Assembly: GCF_028389875.1 (NCBI RefSeq) | Contig: NC_084663.1 | Location: 117,203,801 to 117,267,800 of the forward strand | Length of the DNA stretch: 64,000 bases | From: Rhea pennata | Lineage: Eukaryota > Chordata > Aves > Rheiformes > Rheidae | Direction of reading: 5' to 3' | In this document: in pieces, positions 12,401 to 25,586 of the stretch | Layout of the letters: every line of letters starts with the position of its first letter | Position numbering within the stretch: the first letter of the stretch is position 1 | Notes under the pieces: generated by a model | Seen by the model: only the letters and a program-made list of their open reading frames with translations | Database searches by the model: none | Told to the model about the DNA's origin: nothing | Position numbers and translations under genes: made by a program

Positions 12401-15400
12401 AAGAGATCGGAAGCAATCATCACGGAAGTCTAAACGTCAGCGCTCAAAGTCCTCTGACCGCTACAAGTCTAGATCTAAATCAGTAGAAAAAAAGAAGGAG
12501 TCTTCACGAAAATCTAAGCGTCGTCGCTCAAAGTCTTCTGAACGGTATAAGTCTAGGTCAAGGTCTGTTGAAAAAAAGCGCAAAGAATCTTCAAAGAAAT
12601 CCAAACGGAAACGATCCAAGTCCTCTGACAGTGTTAAGTCAAGGTCCAAATCTGTGGAAAAAAGAGAGAGCAAGGTATCTGCAGTAAAGTGCAGTAGTAA
12701 GCATGTTGAGTCTTCTGAACATCAGGAGACAAGAACCAAATCTCCTGAAAAAATGGATGGTCCTGAACCTTCTTTGACTTCTGAAGGCAGCTTGTCAAAA
12801 TCCTCTGATGGTCCTGTGTCAATAACTCTGTCTACTGAAAAAGTAAATGGTCCAGAGCTACCATTGACAGCTGAAAGCAGATTTTCGAAAACTTCAGATA
12901 GCCTTGAAACAAGATCCTCATCTGTTGAAAAAACAGAGGATCTGCAGCCTTCTGTGATGTCTGAACTTGAAAGCTCCAAAGCCCCAGATGACCAGGAATT
13001 GAGATCTATGCCTGTGGAAAAAACACAGGTTTCGGAGCTTTCTCTAACAGTTGAAAATGGGTGTTCTACCACCCTTTCTGACTGTGAGACTGAATCCATG
13101 ACAGCTGAAAAAGCAGTAGTTCTGGAATCTTCATCACTACCTGAACTTCCATGCTCTACATCCAAATCAAGATCGTCATCTGTTGAAAAAAGAGGAGATC
13201 CACAACCTTCTCTAATACCAGATTCTCAGTTCTCCGCATCTGCTGAAAATGAGTTGAGGTCCGCTTCTCTCAGAGAAATACAGGGTCCAGATCCTCTCCT
13301 GGCATTTAAAAGTGGATGCTCTGTATCTTCTGATGATTACAACTCAGTCTTGTCCTTGGAAAAAACAGAGGTTCAGGGATCTTCTCTGATGTCTGAAAGT
13401 GTGGTGTCTGACTTCACTGATGGTCATGAATTGAGACCCGCCCCTTCTGAAAAAACAGAGCTTCAGACGTGTTTGCCAATGCCTGAAAGTGGATCTTCTA
13501 AATTGGCTGACAGCCCTGAGTCAAGGTCACTCTCTTTCGAAACAGCAGTGGTTCAGGACACCAAACTTACATGCTCCACGTTCCCTGATGTCCAAGAGTC
13601 AACCTTCTTGCCTATTGAAAAAGGCAGGATGCAGGAGCCTTCTCTGGCTTCTGACAGTGAATACTCTAAGTCTCCTAATAGACATCAGTCAGGATCCAGC
13701 TTTGCTACAAAAACAGATGAGGTTTCATTGATGTTGGAAGGTAGGTCCTTCAAGTCACCTGATGGACATGAATTAGGATCCGTAGCAGCAGAAAAAGTAA
13801 AGGCTCCAGATGCTTCTCTGTCAGTCAGACATGCTCCTATTGATGTCTCAGATGACCTCATGTCAGCGTCATCTTTTGAAAAAGTGGAGGAGGTTGTTAC
13901 AGCAGCTGTAGGGGAAAGCTACGAGTCTTACGAAGTTCATGAGTCCAGATCGTCTGTTGACAAAGATACAAGCAGTGTGGAATCTTCACAGGTACTTGAA
14001 ATTGGCTGCTCTGAATCTTCTGGAATTTGTGGATCCCTGCCAACTGAAAAAATAGAGAATATAGAATCTTTTTCGACATCTAAAAGTGGATTTCCCTTGT
14101 GCCATGATGGCCATGAGTCAAAATACAGTTTTTCTGAGAAAGTAGAAGGTGCAGGACTGTCAGTGGCACCTGAACTTAGGTATTCTGTATTTCCGGAAGG
14201 CCATGAATTGAGATCTGCTGCAGTTGAAAAGTTAGATACGCAAAAGTCTCCTCTTCCACTAGTAAGTGGATCCTCTGAATCCACTGATGTTTGTGAATCA
14301 GTAAGCCCTCTTAATGAAAAAATAGAGTCCCAGATGCCTTCTCTGACATCTGAAGGTGGGCTCTTCCTCTTGCCTGATAGTCATGAGTTGAGACCTATCC
14401 CTGCTGAAAAAGTGGAGGTGCAGAAGTCATATTTGGCATCTGAACTTGTGTGCACTGTATCGCCTGATGGCTACAAGTTGAGATCTGCCTCTGAAGAAAC
14501 ACAGGTGCAGGAACCATCTCTGTTGTTGGAAAGTAGATGCTCTGTTTCCTCTGATGGTCATGAGTTGACATCCACTGCTGCAGAGAGAGTTGAGGTGGAG
14601 GAGTCTTCTCAAATACCTGAAAATGAATACACAATATCCGTTGATGGCCAGGAATTGAGATCATCCCCTACTGAAAAACCAGAGGTACAGGAACTTTATC
14701 TGACACCCGAAGGAAGATGTTCAGTCTCCCCTCCAAGCCAGGAGTTGCTGTCATCCTCTGTTGAAAAGGTAGAGGTGCAAGAGTCTTCCACATCTGAAAA
14801 TGCATATACTGTATCCTGGGAGGGCCAGGAGTTGAGATCTAGCTCTCTTGAAAAAGTAAAGATGCAGGAGTCGTGCGTAATACCTGACAATGAATATGCT
14901 GTATCCACTGAAGATCAGGAATTGCTATCTTCCCTTACTGAAAAAACAGAGGTACAGGAATGTTCTTTGCTATCTGGAAATGAATATGCCATATCCTCTG
15001 AGGGCCAGGAGTTGAGAGGCAGCTCTGCTGAAAAAGTAGAGGTGCAGGAACCTTCTTTGACATCTGATAAGGAATATGCCATGTTCCCTGAAGGCCAGGA
15101 ATTACAGTCTACCCTTGTGGAAAAAACAGTGGTGCAGGAGCCTTCTCTAGTATCTGACAGTGAATTTGCTGCATCCCCGGAAGGTCAGGAGTTGCTCTGT
15201 ACCCTTCCAGAAAAAGCAGAGGTACAGGATTGTTCTCTGCTGTCTGAAAATGAGTATGTTTTATCCCCTGAAGGCCGTGATTTGACGTCCAGCCCAATTG
15301 AAAAAGAAGAATCAGAGGAACCTTCTGAAACATCTGAAAGTGAAAGTTCAATGTCCAGTGATAGCCAGGAGTTGCAGTCTACTCTTGTTGAAAAAACAGA

Positions 15401-18400
15401 GGTGCAGGAGCTGTCTCTGATGTCTGAAGGTGAATGTGCACTGTCCCCTGAAGGTCAGGAGTTGCAGTCTAGCCCTGCTGAAAAAGCTGAAGCTAAGGAA
15501 CCTTCACTGACATCTGAAAACGAACATGCGCTGTCCCCTGAAGGCTGTGAATCAAGATTGACCCATGATGAGAAAGTAGAGGATATGGATTCTTCTTTAA
15601 CATCTGAAAATGATCATTTGTCTTTTGAGAGTCAGGAGTTAAGATTCACCCCTGTTCAGAAAGCAGACATGCAAGAGCGTTCTCTGACACCTGAAAGTGA
15701 ACGTTCAGCATCCCCTGATGGCCAGGAGTTGAGATCCCCCATTGTTGAAAATGTAGGTGATCTGGAACCTTCTTTGGCATTAAATGATACTGATGGCAGT
15801 GACTTGAAATCTATTGCTGTTGAAAAAATGGAGGATGGAATGCCTTCTTTAATGTCTGAAAGTGGATGCTTTGTGTCCCCTGATGGCTACAGTGTGAAAT
15901 CTGCCCCTGGTGAAGAAATAGGGGATCTAGAGCCCTCTTTGATAGCTGAACGTAGACATTCTACATCCCCTGATCATGATAGCCATGAGCTGAAGTCTCC
16001 CGTGGAGGAAGAGTGTCTAGAGTCCTCTTTCACTTATGAACATAGAAGATCCATGTCTCCTGATGGTCATGACCTGAAATCTACTGTGGATGAAGAGGTA
16101 GAAGATACGGAGCCCTCTTTAACATCTGAACATAGACATTCCCCATCTCCTGATGAGCATGAATCAAGATCTACCATTGGTGAAGAAGCAGAGTACCCGG
16201 AGCCACCTTTGGCAGTTGAACGTAGATGCTCCGTGTCTTCTGATGGTCATGAGTCGAGGTCTACCACTGGTGAAGAAATAGAGGATGTGGAGCCCTCCTT
16301 GACAGCTGAACGTAGACACTCCACATCCTCTGATGAGCGTGAGTCAAGGTCTACCACTGGTGAGGAGGTGGAGGATGTGGAGCCTTCTTTGACAACAGAA
16401 CGCAGACACTCCACATCCTCTGATGAGCATGAATCAAGGTCTACCACTGGTGAAGATATAGAGGATGCAGAGCACTCTTTTACAGCTGAACGTGGACGTT
16501 CTGTGTCTCCTGATGGACGTGAGTCGAGGTCTACCACTGGTGAAGAAGTAGAGGACAGGGAGCCCTCCTTGACAGCTGAACGTAGACACTCCACGTCCTC
16601 TGACGAGCGTGAGTCAAGGTCTACCACTGGTGAAGAAGTAGAGGATGTAGAGCGCTCCTTGACAGCTGAACGTAGACACTCCACATCCTCTGATGAACAG
16701 GAGTCGAGGTCTACCACTGCTGAAGAAGCAGAGGATATGGAGCCATGTTTGACTGCTGAACACAGACGCTCCACATCCCCTGATGGACGTGAATCAAGGT
16801 CTACCACTGGTGAAGAAGTAGAGGACAGGGAGCCCTCCTTGACAGCTGAGCGTAGACACTCCACGTCCTCTGACGAACACGAGTCGAGGTCCACCACTGG
16901 TGAGGAGGTAGAGGATGTGGAGCCCTCTTTGACAGCCGAACATGAACACCAGGAGTCACTTTCCATGCCCCTTGAAAAGCTGGAGGGACAGGATTCCTTT
17001 ATGCCTGAAAGTAGGCATTCTGAGTCTTCTGAATGCGAGAGATCTAGATCCAGATCTGTTGAAAAAGCGTCTGACAAAGAGTCATCACGAAGATCTAGAA
17101 GTAGACGCTCAAAATCTCTTACTCGCCCGAAGAGTCGATCGACATCCATTGAAAAAACAGCAGACAAAGAGTCTTCACGAAGATCTAGACGTAGACGCTC
17201 CAGATCCACTGCTCGCCAAAAGAGTAAATCCACATCTGTTGAAAAAACAACAGACAAAGAGTCTTCACGGAGATCTAGACGTAGACGCTCCAGGTCCACT
17301 GCTCGCCAAAGGAGTCGATCAACATCTGTTGAAAAAACAGCTGACAAAGAGTCTTCACGGAGATCTAGACGTAGACGCTCCAGGTCTACTGCTCGCCAAA
17401 GGAGTCGGTCGAAGTCCATTGATAAAACAGCTGACAAAGAGTCTTCGCGAAGATCTAGAAGTAGACGCTCCAGGTCTTCTCAACGCAGATCCCAGAGGTA
17501 TGATACAGAGTCTCGCTCTAGACGGAATCGCTCCAGATCAGTAACACGCAGAAGAGCGTCAAGATCAAAATCTAATCGTCGCTCTCGATCTAGTTCGCTG
17601 TCTCGTTCAAGGCACAGAAGGAGGAGTAGGTCGAGATCAGCATCAAGAAGACGACGTTCTTTATCAAGAGATAGACGTAAAAGATCTCAGAGAAATAGAT
17701 CAAGATCTACTGATAGAAGAAGGAGAAGATCAGATTCAAGAGATCGTAGAATATCGCTCAGGTTACGTAGCAGGAGTCGAACACCTATTCGTCAAAGGCG
17801 ATCAAGGTCGAGAGGAAGAAGACGGAGCTCTAGTAGGTCACCAATTCGACTGCGGAGATCAAGATCTTCAGGGAGAAGAAGATGTTACAGCAGATCACCT
17901 GATCGTCGAAGATCCAGGTCATCTGAATTTTCAAGCAGATCACCTAAACGTCTTACAGACTTGGGTGAGTAATAATTTTAACTTCATTAACTCCATGGTC
18001 AGGTAGTACTGATTGGTTTAAATGCAACCTTGTTTTAACACATCTCCTTAGCGTTCATAAGGGATTTCTTGAATTGCTTTTAGGCGATGACTTTTAATAA
18101 GACAACTTTTATGTTGGAACTGAACCTATGCTTACCATTTGGATGAAAATTGCATTTAAAGCAGAGAGAGATCTTGGTTTTAAAGCTTTTATATAAAGGA
18201 AGTCTGCTGTAGTCCTGAGGAGTACTGCTCACTGTAATGTTTAAAAAAGTCCCAAATGCTCTCTGTAAGAGTTACGAATTACTAGTTTGTTTTTACTGAG
18301 AACAGACCGGACATGAAAGAGCATGCAAAAGTAAAAGCCAGTAGGGGGGATTTCTTAGTTCTTTTGTCAACTATAATGCTTGTTTTATCTATTTCTCTCA

Positions 18401-20157
18401 ACTATCTTGCCTCTTTTCCACTGTTATTTTTGCTACTCAAAGCTTTGCTATATGAAGAGCGGCATTGTTGAGCTGTTAAAGATGTGATATAGATGATTTA
18501 TGGGCTATGCTGTGTTCTTGAAAAAGATTGCTTTTTCTACCATTGTATCCTAGAATCCTTAGGTTTTCAGAGACTCCCAGCCAATACTGAATAATAGTAT
18601 TGGCTATTAGAATAATAGTATTTTAACTCCACAGTATTGATTGGTTAAGAATAAAAAGTGTGCTAACTTCAGTCAATTAATAATAACACGGATGTAGCTA
18701 CCTTGATTTAATACAGATTCACTGTGTCAATAACAACTGTCCTATGGGGATTTGTAGGTTGAGGTTTATTTGCAGGCAAGGCTTCAGGCTGCTGGCATAG
18801 GCCAAATGCTGGAGAGCATGGAAATGCATTTTAGATCAAGACTTTTCAGCTCTCATTTTGTGCTACATAGGAATGTGGAACATTCAAACTCTGCTGGAGG
18901 TAGGACCATAAACTGGCAACAGGGATAGTGTTCTTCAGATACCTGGCCTGTGACTGAGGAAACTCAGGGAAAATTAGAAAAGTAGCTAGATAATGGAAGT
19001 TAGGAACACTCCTATTTTTTTGTGTGCTCTGCCCAGTCTGGAATACCTTTTGTCTTTGTTTCTTGTTTTATGTGCTTCATTTTCCACTTGGCTTTAGACT
19101 TTGCTCTTTGCTGTGGTCATGTGCATGTCAGTTATGCCTGCAGATGTTAAGGTAGACTTATACTAATAACTTAGGAGCAGGGACACTTGTTTCTGAAAAA
19201 AATCCCCAAACCAGCCGATTTGGAAATGAAAGTGAAAATTCTAATGAATTGCATCTGTCTACTGTGAATGGGGAAAGGAGAGGCCTTGTGGTTTTCTTAG
19301 ATACTAACTTTCATGAGAAATGAGGTTCCTGTTGAGGCCTTATATGTATAATGTGGGAATGGGCCTCCTTTTGTGGAGCTTAGATTCTGTTTCTTTAAAT
19401 TCTCTCTCATGAAGTTACCAAGGCTCCTCTACCAGAAGTATTTTTGTGCAAGACTTGAGAATTAATGGGCAGCTTTGAATCTTCGTTTGATTACTCAACA
19501 AATTGTAGGTATATAACTTTATTTAGGATTTTGGTAGACCTATGTGGTTACAGAGAGTGGTAAGGAGACTGGTAATGCATTTGCAAACTGTGAGATCAGC
19601 CAGGACACACACAACATGCTTTGTTTTCATTCCCTATTTTTGTGCTATGGTCACGTATACTTTTTTCCCTTGATGAAGCGAAATATTCTTTTATTAACAT
19701 TTTTGTCTGTAATTGTATTTTATACAAGTCTCAATGCTTATGTTTTCTGTTAGTTGGTCGTAAGTAGATTTCATGCTGGGGACTTCCTCAGGACCTTTGA
19801 ATGCTCTTCAGAGATAGCTAAAAAGGAGACTTTAGAATTCAAGCTGTGTGACTATAACCCATTAATTCTAAAATTAGAATGAGTCAACGAAGTAAAATAG
19901 ATGTCAGGAGTACTAAATAGAACTTAAATAGAGATTTGTGGATTTCAGTTTCTGAAATTTGGATTTCTGTGTTTTGTGTTAAGTATGTAATTTCACTTGG
20001 TTGTTAGTTAGGCCCCAGATTTAAAAGAAAAGGCCTGGGGGAAGTAATGAAAACTTTAGATGTTTTCACAGATTGTAAAAATCCACAATGTGGGTAAAAT
20101 CTTGTGATTTTACTTTTGTTCAGTCAGCTAGGAGTGCTAATTTAGTATGAAACCAGA

Positions 20158-20190
<33 letters not shown>

Positions 20191-23100
20191 TCACAATCTT
20201 TCTTAAAATTTTTTAGACAAGGCCCAGCTACTTGAAATAGCCAAAGCTAATGCAGCTGCCATGTGTGCTAAGTCTGGTGTACCCTTACCACCAAGCCTGA
20301 TGCCTATGTTAGCTCAAAAGAAAGACGACAAAGCCAATAAGTCGTCAAGAGATACTCTAAAGGAGCTCACTGAGGTAAGTGAGAACAATAATATTGAATT
20401 AAACCTGCAAATAAGCAAGCTAATTTTTGTAACTCCTAGTCAAAATGTAATTCTCTGTGCTTAATCTGTGTGAAAGTTGGCTTATGGTTTGAACCTTTAT
20501 TCTGTATATTTTTTTTTGTTGTGAAAACAGGCTTTTTAATTCATGGAAATGTGTGAGATGCGGTTCTTGTGCTCTTTTGTTTTAATTCTGTTCTAATTTT
20601 GTTAGAATTGGTAGTTGTCCTTGCAGTCTTGTTAATAAAAACCAAAGCTTTGAGTTCTAGTCCTTGTCTTAATATTTTTAGCTATTTTTTTAATGAGTTC
20701 AGGCTGCAAAATTTTATCTCTGGATTAAAATACAGGACCTGTTTCACATACTTCTGTGCTTTTTATGACTTCTGTGATATTTTAAAAGAGTTTTTGTTGC
20801 AATTCTATCCTGTTGCATTTACAAATAGAAGGGTTTTGATCTGATTGTGGGGAAAAATGACTTGTTCTCTTACTGTAAAAATGTCACCTTGTTCAATTCA
20901 CTGATACTATAAGATTTCTACCAGAAATGAAAGAAAAATTGAACTGTACAAATAAAATTTGTATCTTCAAAGTGACAGCCCTTAGAAGTTTATTTATGGA
21001 AATAAATAAATAAAAAACATTGAATTAAGCACTATCAAGTTGCTGAAGAGCAATCTCACAAGTGTGTGTGGAATAGCGAAAGCAGAAGCACTTTCTACTA
21101 GTAAGTTGAGATAGTGCAGATATACTGGGCAGATGTGTTTGGTGATTTTGCATGTACCTGACCAGGATCTAATGCAGGTAACACTAATCTGGAGCCACAA
21201 AATATGCCCCTTTGCTATTTCCAGCTGTGGTAATCTGTTAGGTGATATTGCTGTTCCATGCTCTGTTGAATCAAAGCTGGCTACAGAAGCAGTTGTGGGC
21301 ATCATCTTGTGGTATTTTACCCAAGTGAAGAACCCTTCCAGAGCATAGTTGGCTTCTCATGAGGCAAGCTTCAGTGTCTTTCCTCTCTGCAATGTAATCT
21401 GCAAAATGGACAAACTGTTTTCACTTAATTGGAAGCTGATTATAGACAGTACATTTTGTTGATTACCTTTGTGAATAATGGAGGCTTTTTTCCGGTTGCC
21501 TAAAGAACGTACTTCAGTCATTGTTTGAAGGAGGCTTGACACACAGGAGCACAGGATTTTTTTTATAGGGATTGACAAGAATGGTGCCATCGAAGTATTA
21601 TTTTTAGTGACAGGGCTGCGTCTTTGCTGTTTGTATGCCACCAATTGAGTCAATAAACAATTCTGATTTCCGTTGGCTTGCTATTTCACCAGTATCACTT
21701 TGTCCTCTAAGATATCACAAGTACATCTGTCGTTAGTAGGAACATAATAGAAACACAATTCTAGGCATAGTGTTTTTAAACTTGCTTCAGACTTATTTGG
21801 TTACAGTTGCTACTGGTAAACAAACAGCATGGGTAAGTATAACCAGTAAAGCATTTTTCATCATAAAAGTCCAACCTGGCCAGATTTTTTTTTCTGGGAG
21901 TTCTCTTTCCATAATTTGGATGCAGTATCTCTATAGCACCTGTATGTTTTTAGGTCAGACCTCCATTGCATATAAAATGACAATGTCTTGTTTACTTGGC
22001 TAGCCTCATAAAATATTTCAGAGGAAATCTGAAGTTTTTTAGAGCCATTGCTGCTGGCTGAATGCTCTAACTACCAGTGGAAATTGGAAACTATTTATAA
22101 TTCTTACATTTTCATATGTAGTTGTTTTGTGAGTTTATAGGCCAATATTTATACTATAGTCCCTATCAAATGGGACGTGATGTGGGATGCCAAACCACCA
22201 GTTAGTTCCTACTCAGATGTGTTTGCAGCCTTAGACAAACGTTCTGCAGCTAGCACTGTATAGCGCAGTTTTACAGCACAACTGATCTGAGAGCTTGTAC
22301 GCACATGACATTAGGTACAGCCTGAGTGCCTAAGTATGCGAGCTAGAAAAAGTTTAGTAGGTGCTTGGTATGTGTGTAAAATGTTAGAGGTACATATTTG
22401 AGTACATGTCTAGAAGATTTTCTCAGATTATACCTTTTGGGAGGCCTTAATAGTAATACAAAAAAGTTAATAAAAAATATTTTTTGTCGTTTTCTGTTGA
22501 AAGGTCAAGGGTTTATTTAGAACTGTGTCCTTCTCCCCTCCCTCTTTTTAATTCTAGAAATGCAAGAAGATTGCTCAAAGTACAGATGATGTGATAGTGA
22601 ACAAACCTCATGTTTCTGATGAAGAGGAGGAAGAACGTCCTTTCTATAATCACCCCTTTAAGCTCAATGAACCAAAACCCATTTTTTTCAATTTAAGTGT
22701 GAGTACTTCTGTAATTTACAATATTTTACATTTTGGTTATTTTTAAATTCTGTCAAAACTTTGCAAGCAGAAATTAAACAGTGGTCTGTCATCTTGATGA
22801 AATTACAGTAGAATGTTGTTAAAAGTTTGGTAACTTTTGAAATGCTCTTGCCACAATAGGAAACCTAAATCTGCAGCTCATGAAATTATGGTTAAGTTTC
22901 CACAGTTGGATTGAAACTACTTTTAATTACGTTTTTTTGCATGTGTTCAGTTTAATAACAAAAAGAGGATCAGTTTTGCTTTACATTCTCATAACAAAAG
23001 TATTAGTATGAATTTGCAAACAGCAATGGAAATTGCTTTTGAAAATGCATTGATTTTTAGAAAGGTACCACATTCTAAAAGCATTATGAACTCCCCTCAC

Positions 23101-25544
23101 CCATTTTCGGTGGCTGCTTTGAGCTGCATTGGATTGTATTGATGTTTTCTGGGTTGTGAGAAGCATGTTGAAAAGAATGAAACTAGAGAGCTTTTCTTAA
23201 AATATATCTGATATTTGCGTGCTTTGAAACATAGATTAGAATTTGTTCAGTCAGTTGTAGTCAGTTTGGTCAGTTATATGCAGGGTTCTTTTGTGCCTAT
23301 GAAAGTCTATTTGGATTTTGCAAAGTATAAAGGTTGTATAAAAACATTACACTAAGTGAAAACATACATGGCATTTATATACATATGCATATACGTATGT
23401 CTAAAATATATATTGCTTGTAGCATACACAAAATAAGCATTAATAAGCTATAAGGTGAAAACAAGTTTATACTTTGTACTGTACCATGAAACTCAAGGGA
23501 TTCTGTACAGGTTCTGAAGAGGGATGCTCTTTAGTGCATATGGGCTGCTCTGCCTGTTCCAAGATGTGACTCTTGTTGCATCATCCTTTCCATTCTTTCT
23601 CGATTCTAGTCCTGTTCATATTCTCATCTGTGTTCCTTTGGTAGTAGAGATTTCCCCAATATCTCGAGCTGTTTTGGCTCTGCTTGTCAGAAGAGCTTTT
23701 CAGAGATTTCTGTGTATTCCTTTAAGATAACTGGGAAAATTTTCTAAGGAAGGCAGTCTCATGAACTTGAGTTAAATTGGGATTCATCCTGGTACCCAAA
23801 AATATTTTAAACTAGAAACTGAGAATTTTGAAAATTGCTTTCTGTATTTTTAGTAATGTAAGGCTTTCACCATGTATGGATATCATAGCCAACATTTTTT
23901 GCTGCCTGAAATTTTGTTTTGGGGTTTTGCATTACAAAATACACATGTGGCAGATAAGATCTTTCTCCTTCCTATGGTGGGATGGAAAAAGAGAAGGAAG
24001 TCAGTTTTTAAGGGTGAGGTTTTCCTTATTTTTGTCTGCCAAAGCTAGTTAAGGAGATTTCAACATCTGGCTGTTTTTCTCTTATGCTGCAGTTCGCTGC
24101 TCTTGCATGTTTCCAAGGCCATGCTACAACTAAGCAACTAAAACAACTTGTTTTAAAGGCTTTTGGATTGGTACTAGTTAGAGAGGATGACTGTTTTGTG
24201 AAAACTTAATACTACATGTATGCAATGAGTTGCTTCTCAAAAACATGTTGATGAATATTGTGCAATTTCAAGTCTTAATTTTTTTCTAACTTTTTTTCTT
24301 TAAGACTCCAAGTATAAAACCAGCACCACCACCACAACCAAAAAATCAGGTCAGCCTGTCAAAGGAATTTCCTGTCTCATCTGGGTCTCAGCATAGGAAA
24401 AAAGAAGCAGATAGTGTCTATGGAGAGTGGGTACCAGTTGAAAAAGGCAAAGAAGAAAGCAAGGATGATGTTTTCCCCAAACCAGCCATTGAGGTAAGGA
24501 AGGGAAGGAAAGCATATACCATAAGAAAAAAAAAAGTGTTACCCAGTCAGTCTGGTACCAAGTTGCAATCTGTGAAAAAAAAGAATCGCTTACATAGGTA
24601 GTATCTGACACTTCAGTAAGCTACTTATCTGAACTGCTATAATCTTCAAATTTGCTCACAATGTTTGTGTGAGCAATGATAAAAGCAACCTGTACCCATC
24701 GTGTGTGCTTTTGTCAACTAGTAATTTCTTTGTGTCAACAGAATTTAAGCTTTTGCTTGAAGATTAAAAAACCCAAACTTCTTGTCGTGTTTTTTGCCAA
24801 GATTAATACCCCAAGACTTTCATAATAATTGAAATAGTAATTAAAATTGTCCTACCAATGTTAGAGCAATAACGCTGAATTGAAATGTAATCCATTTAAA
24901 AATAGGTTTGAAAGTAGTTTTAAAAACTGCCATTTCATCTGGATGTATCTACTCATTTTTTAGTTTTACAATCACATTTTCTTATACAGTTGTCTTCCAT
25001 ATAACCTTCTAAAAGAAAGCCTAATTGTATGCAAAGTAGAATGGAGGAAAAAAAAAGGAAATGTTTTTCCCCTTGAGATGTCTTAAAAATATTTTGTGGG
25101 TTTTCTATAATTAATTTAAATATTTAAGATGGAGATGTTACTTTTTTTTTTCAAGTTGATGTCACCTCATTCCATCTAAAGAATTGTTCTCATATCTTTC
25201 AAAACAAATAAAAGCCTTGGCTTCAATTTCTTATGAAATCATTTTTTCCAACTTGGTGCATTTTGTCTTTCAGTAATATTCTAAGACTGTATGCTTTATT
25301 CCCTGAAGCACAGTTGATATTTCCTCTGTGGCTTTTGTAGCACAAAAGGCACAGTGGCTGAAATATAGCTCATTTAACAGAGGGATTTTCATGGTGTACC
25401 TCAAAGATAGAGTTTGAAGGTCAGGCATTGAACTCACTGCAGTCTCAGTGCAGATGGTAACTTGTCTGACTGGTCTTTGTCAAGAGCCAGTAATGAGCCA
25501 AACATTCTTAAATGTTGGTGCAGACTATAATTCCCAGTTTATGA

Positions 25545-25586
<42 letters not shown>

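Noticed and set aside
13489-13731. 80-codon + strand frame and similar short frames within SON exon 3
   Set aside because: Shadow frames of the real coding exon, without independent support.
16247-17437. 396-codon open frame on the - strand opposite the SON repeats
   Set aside because: It is the mirror of a 90-bp coding repeat: because the period is a multiple of three, a stop-free antisense frame repeats too. No start context, splice sites or family match.
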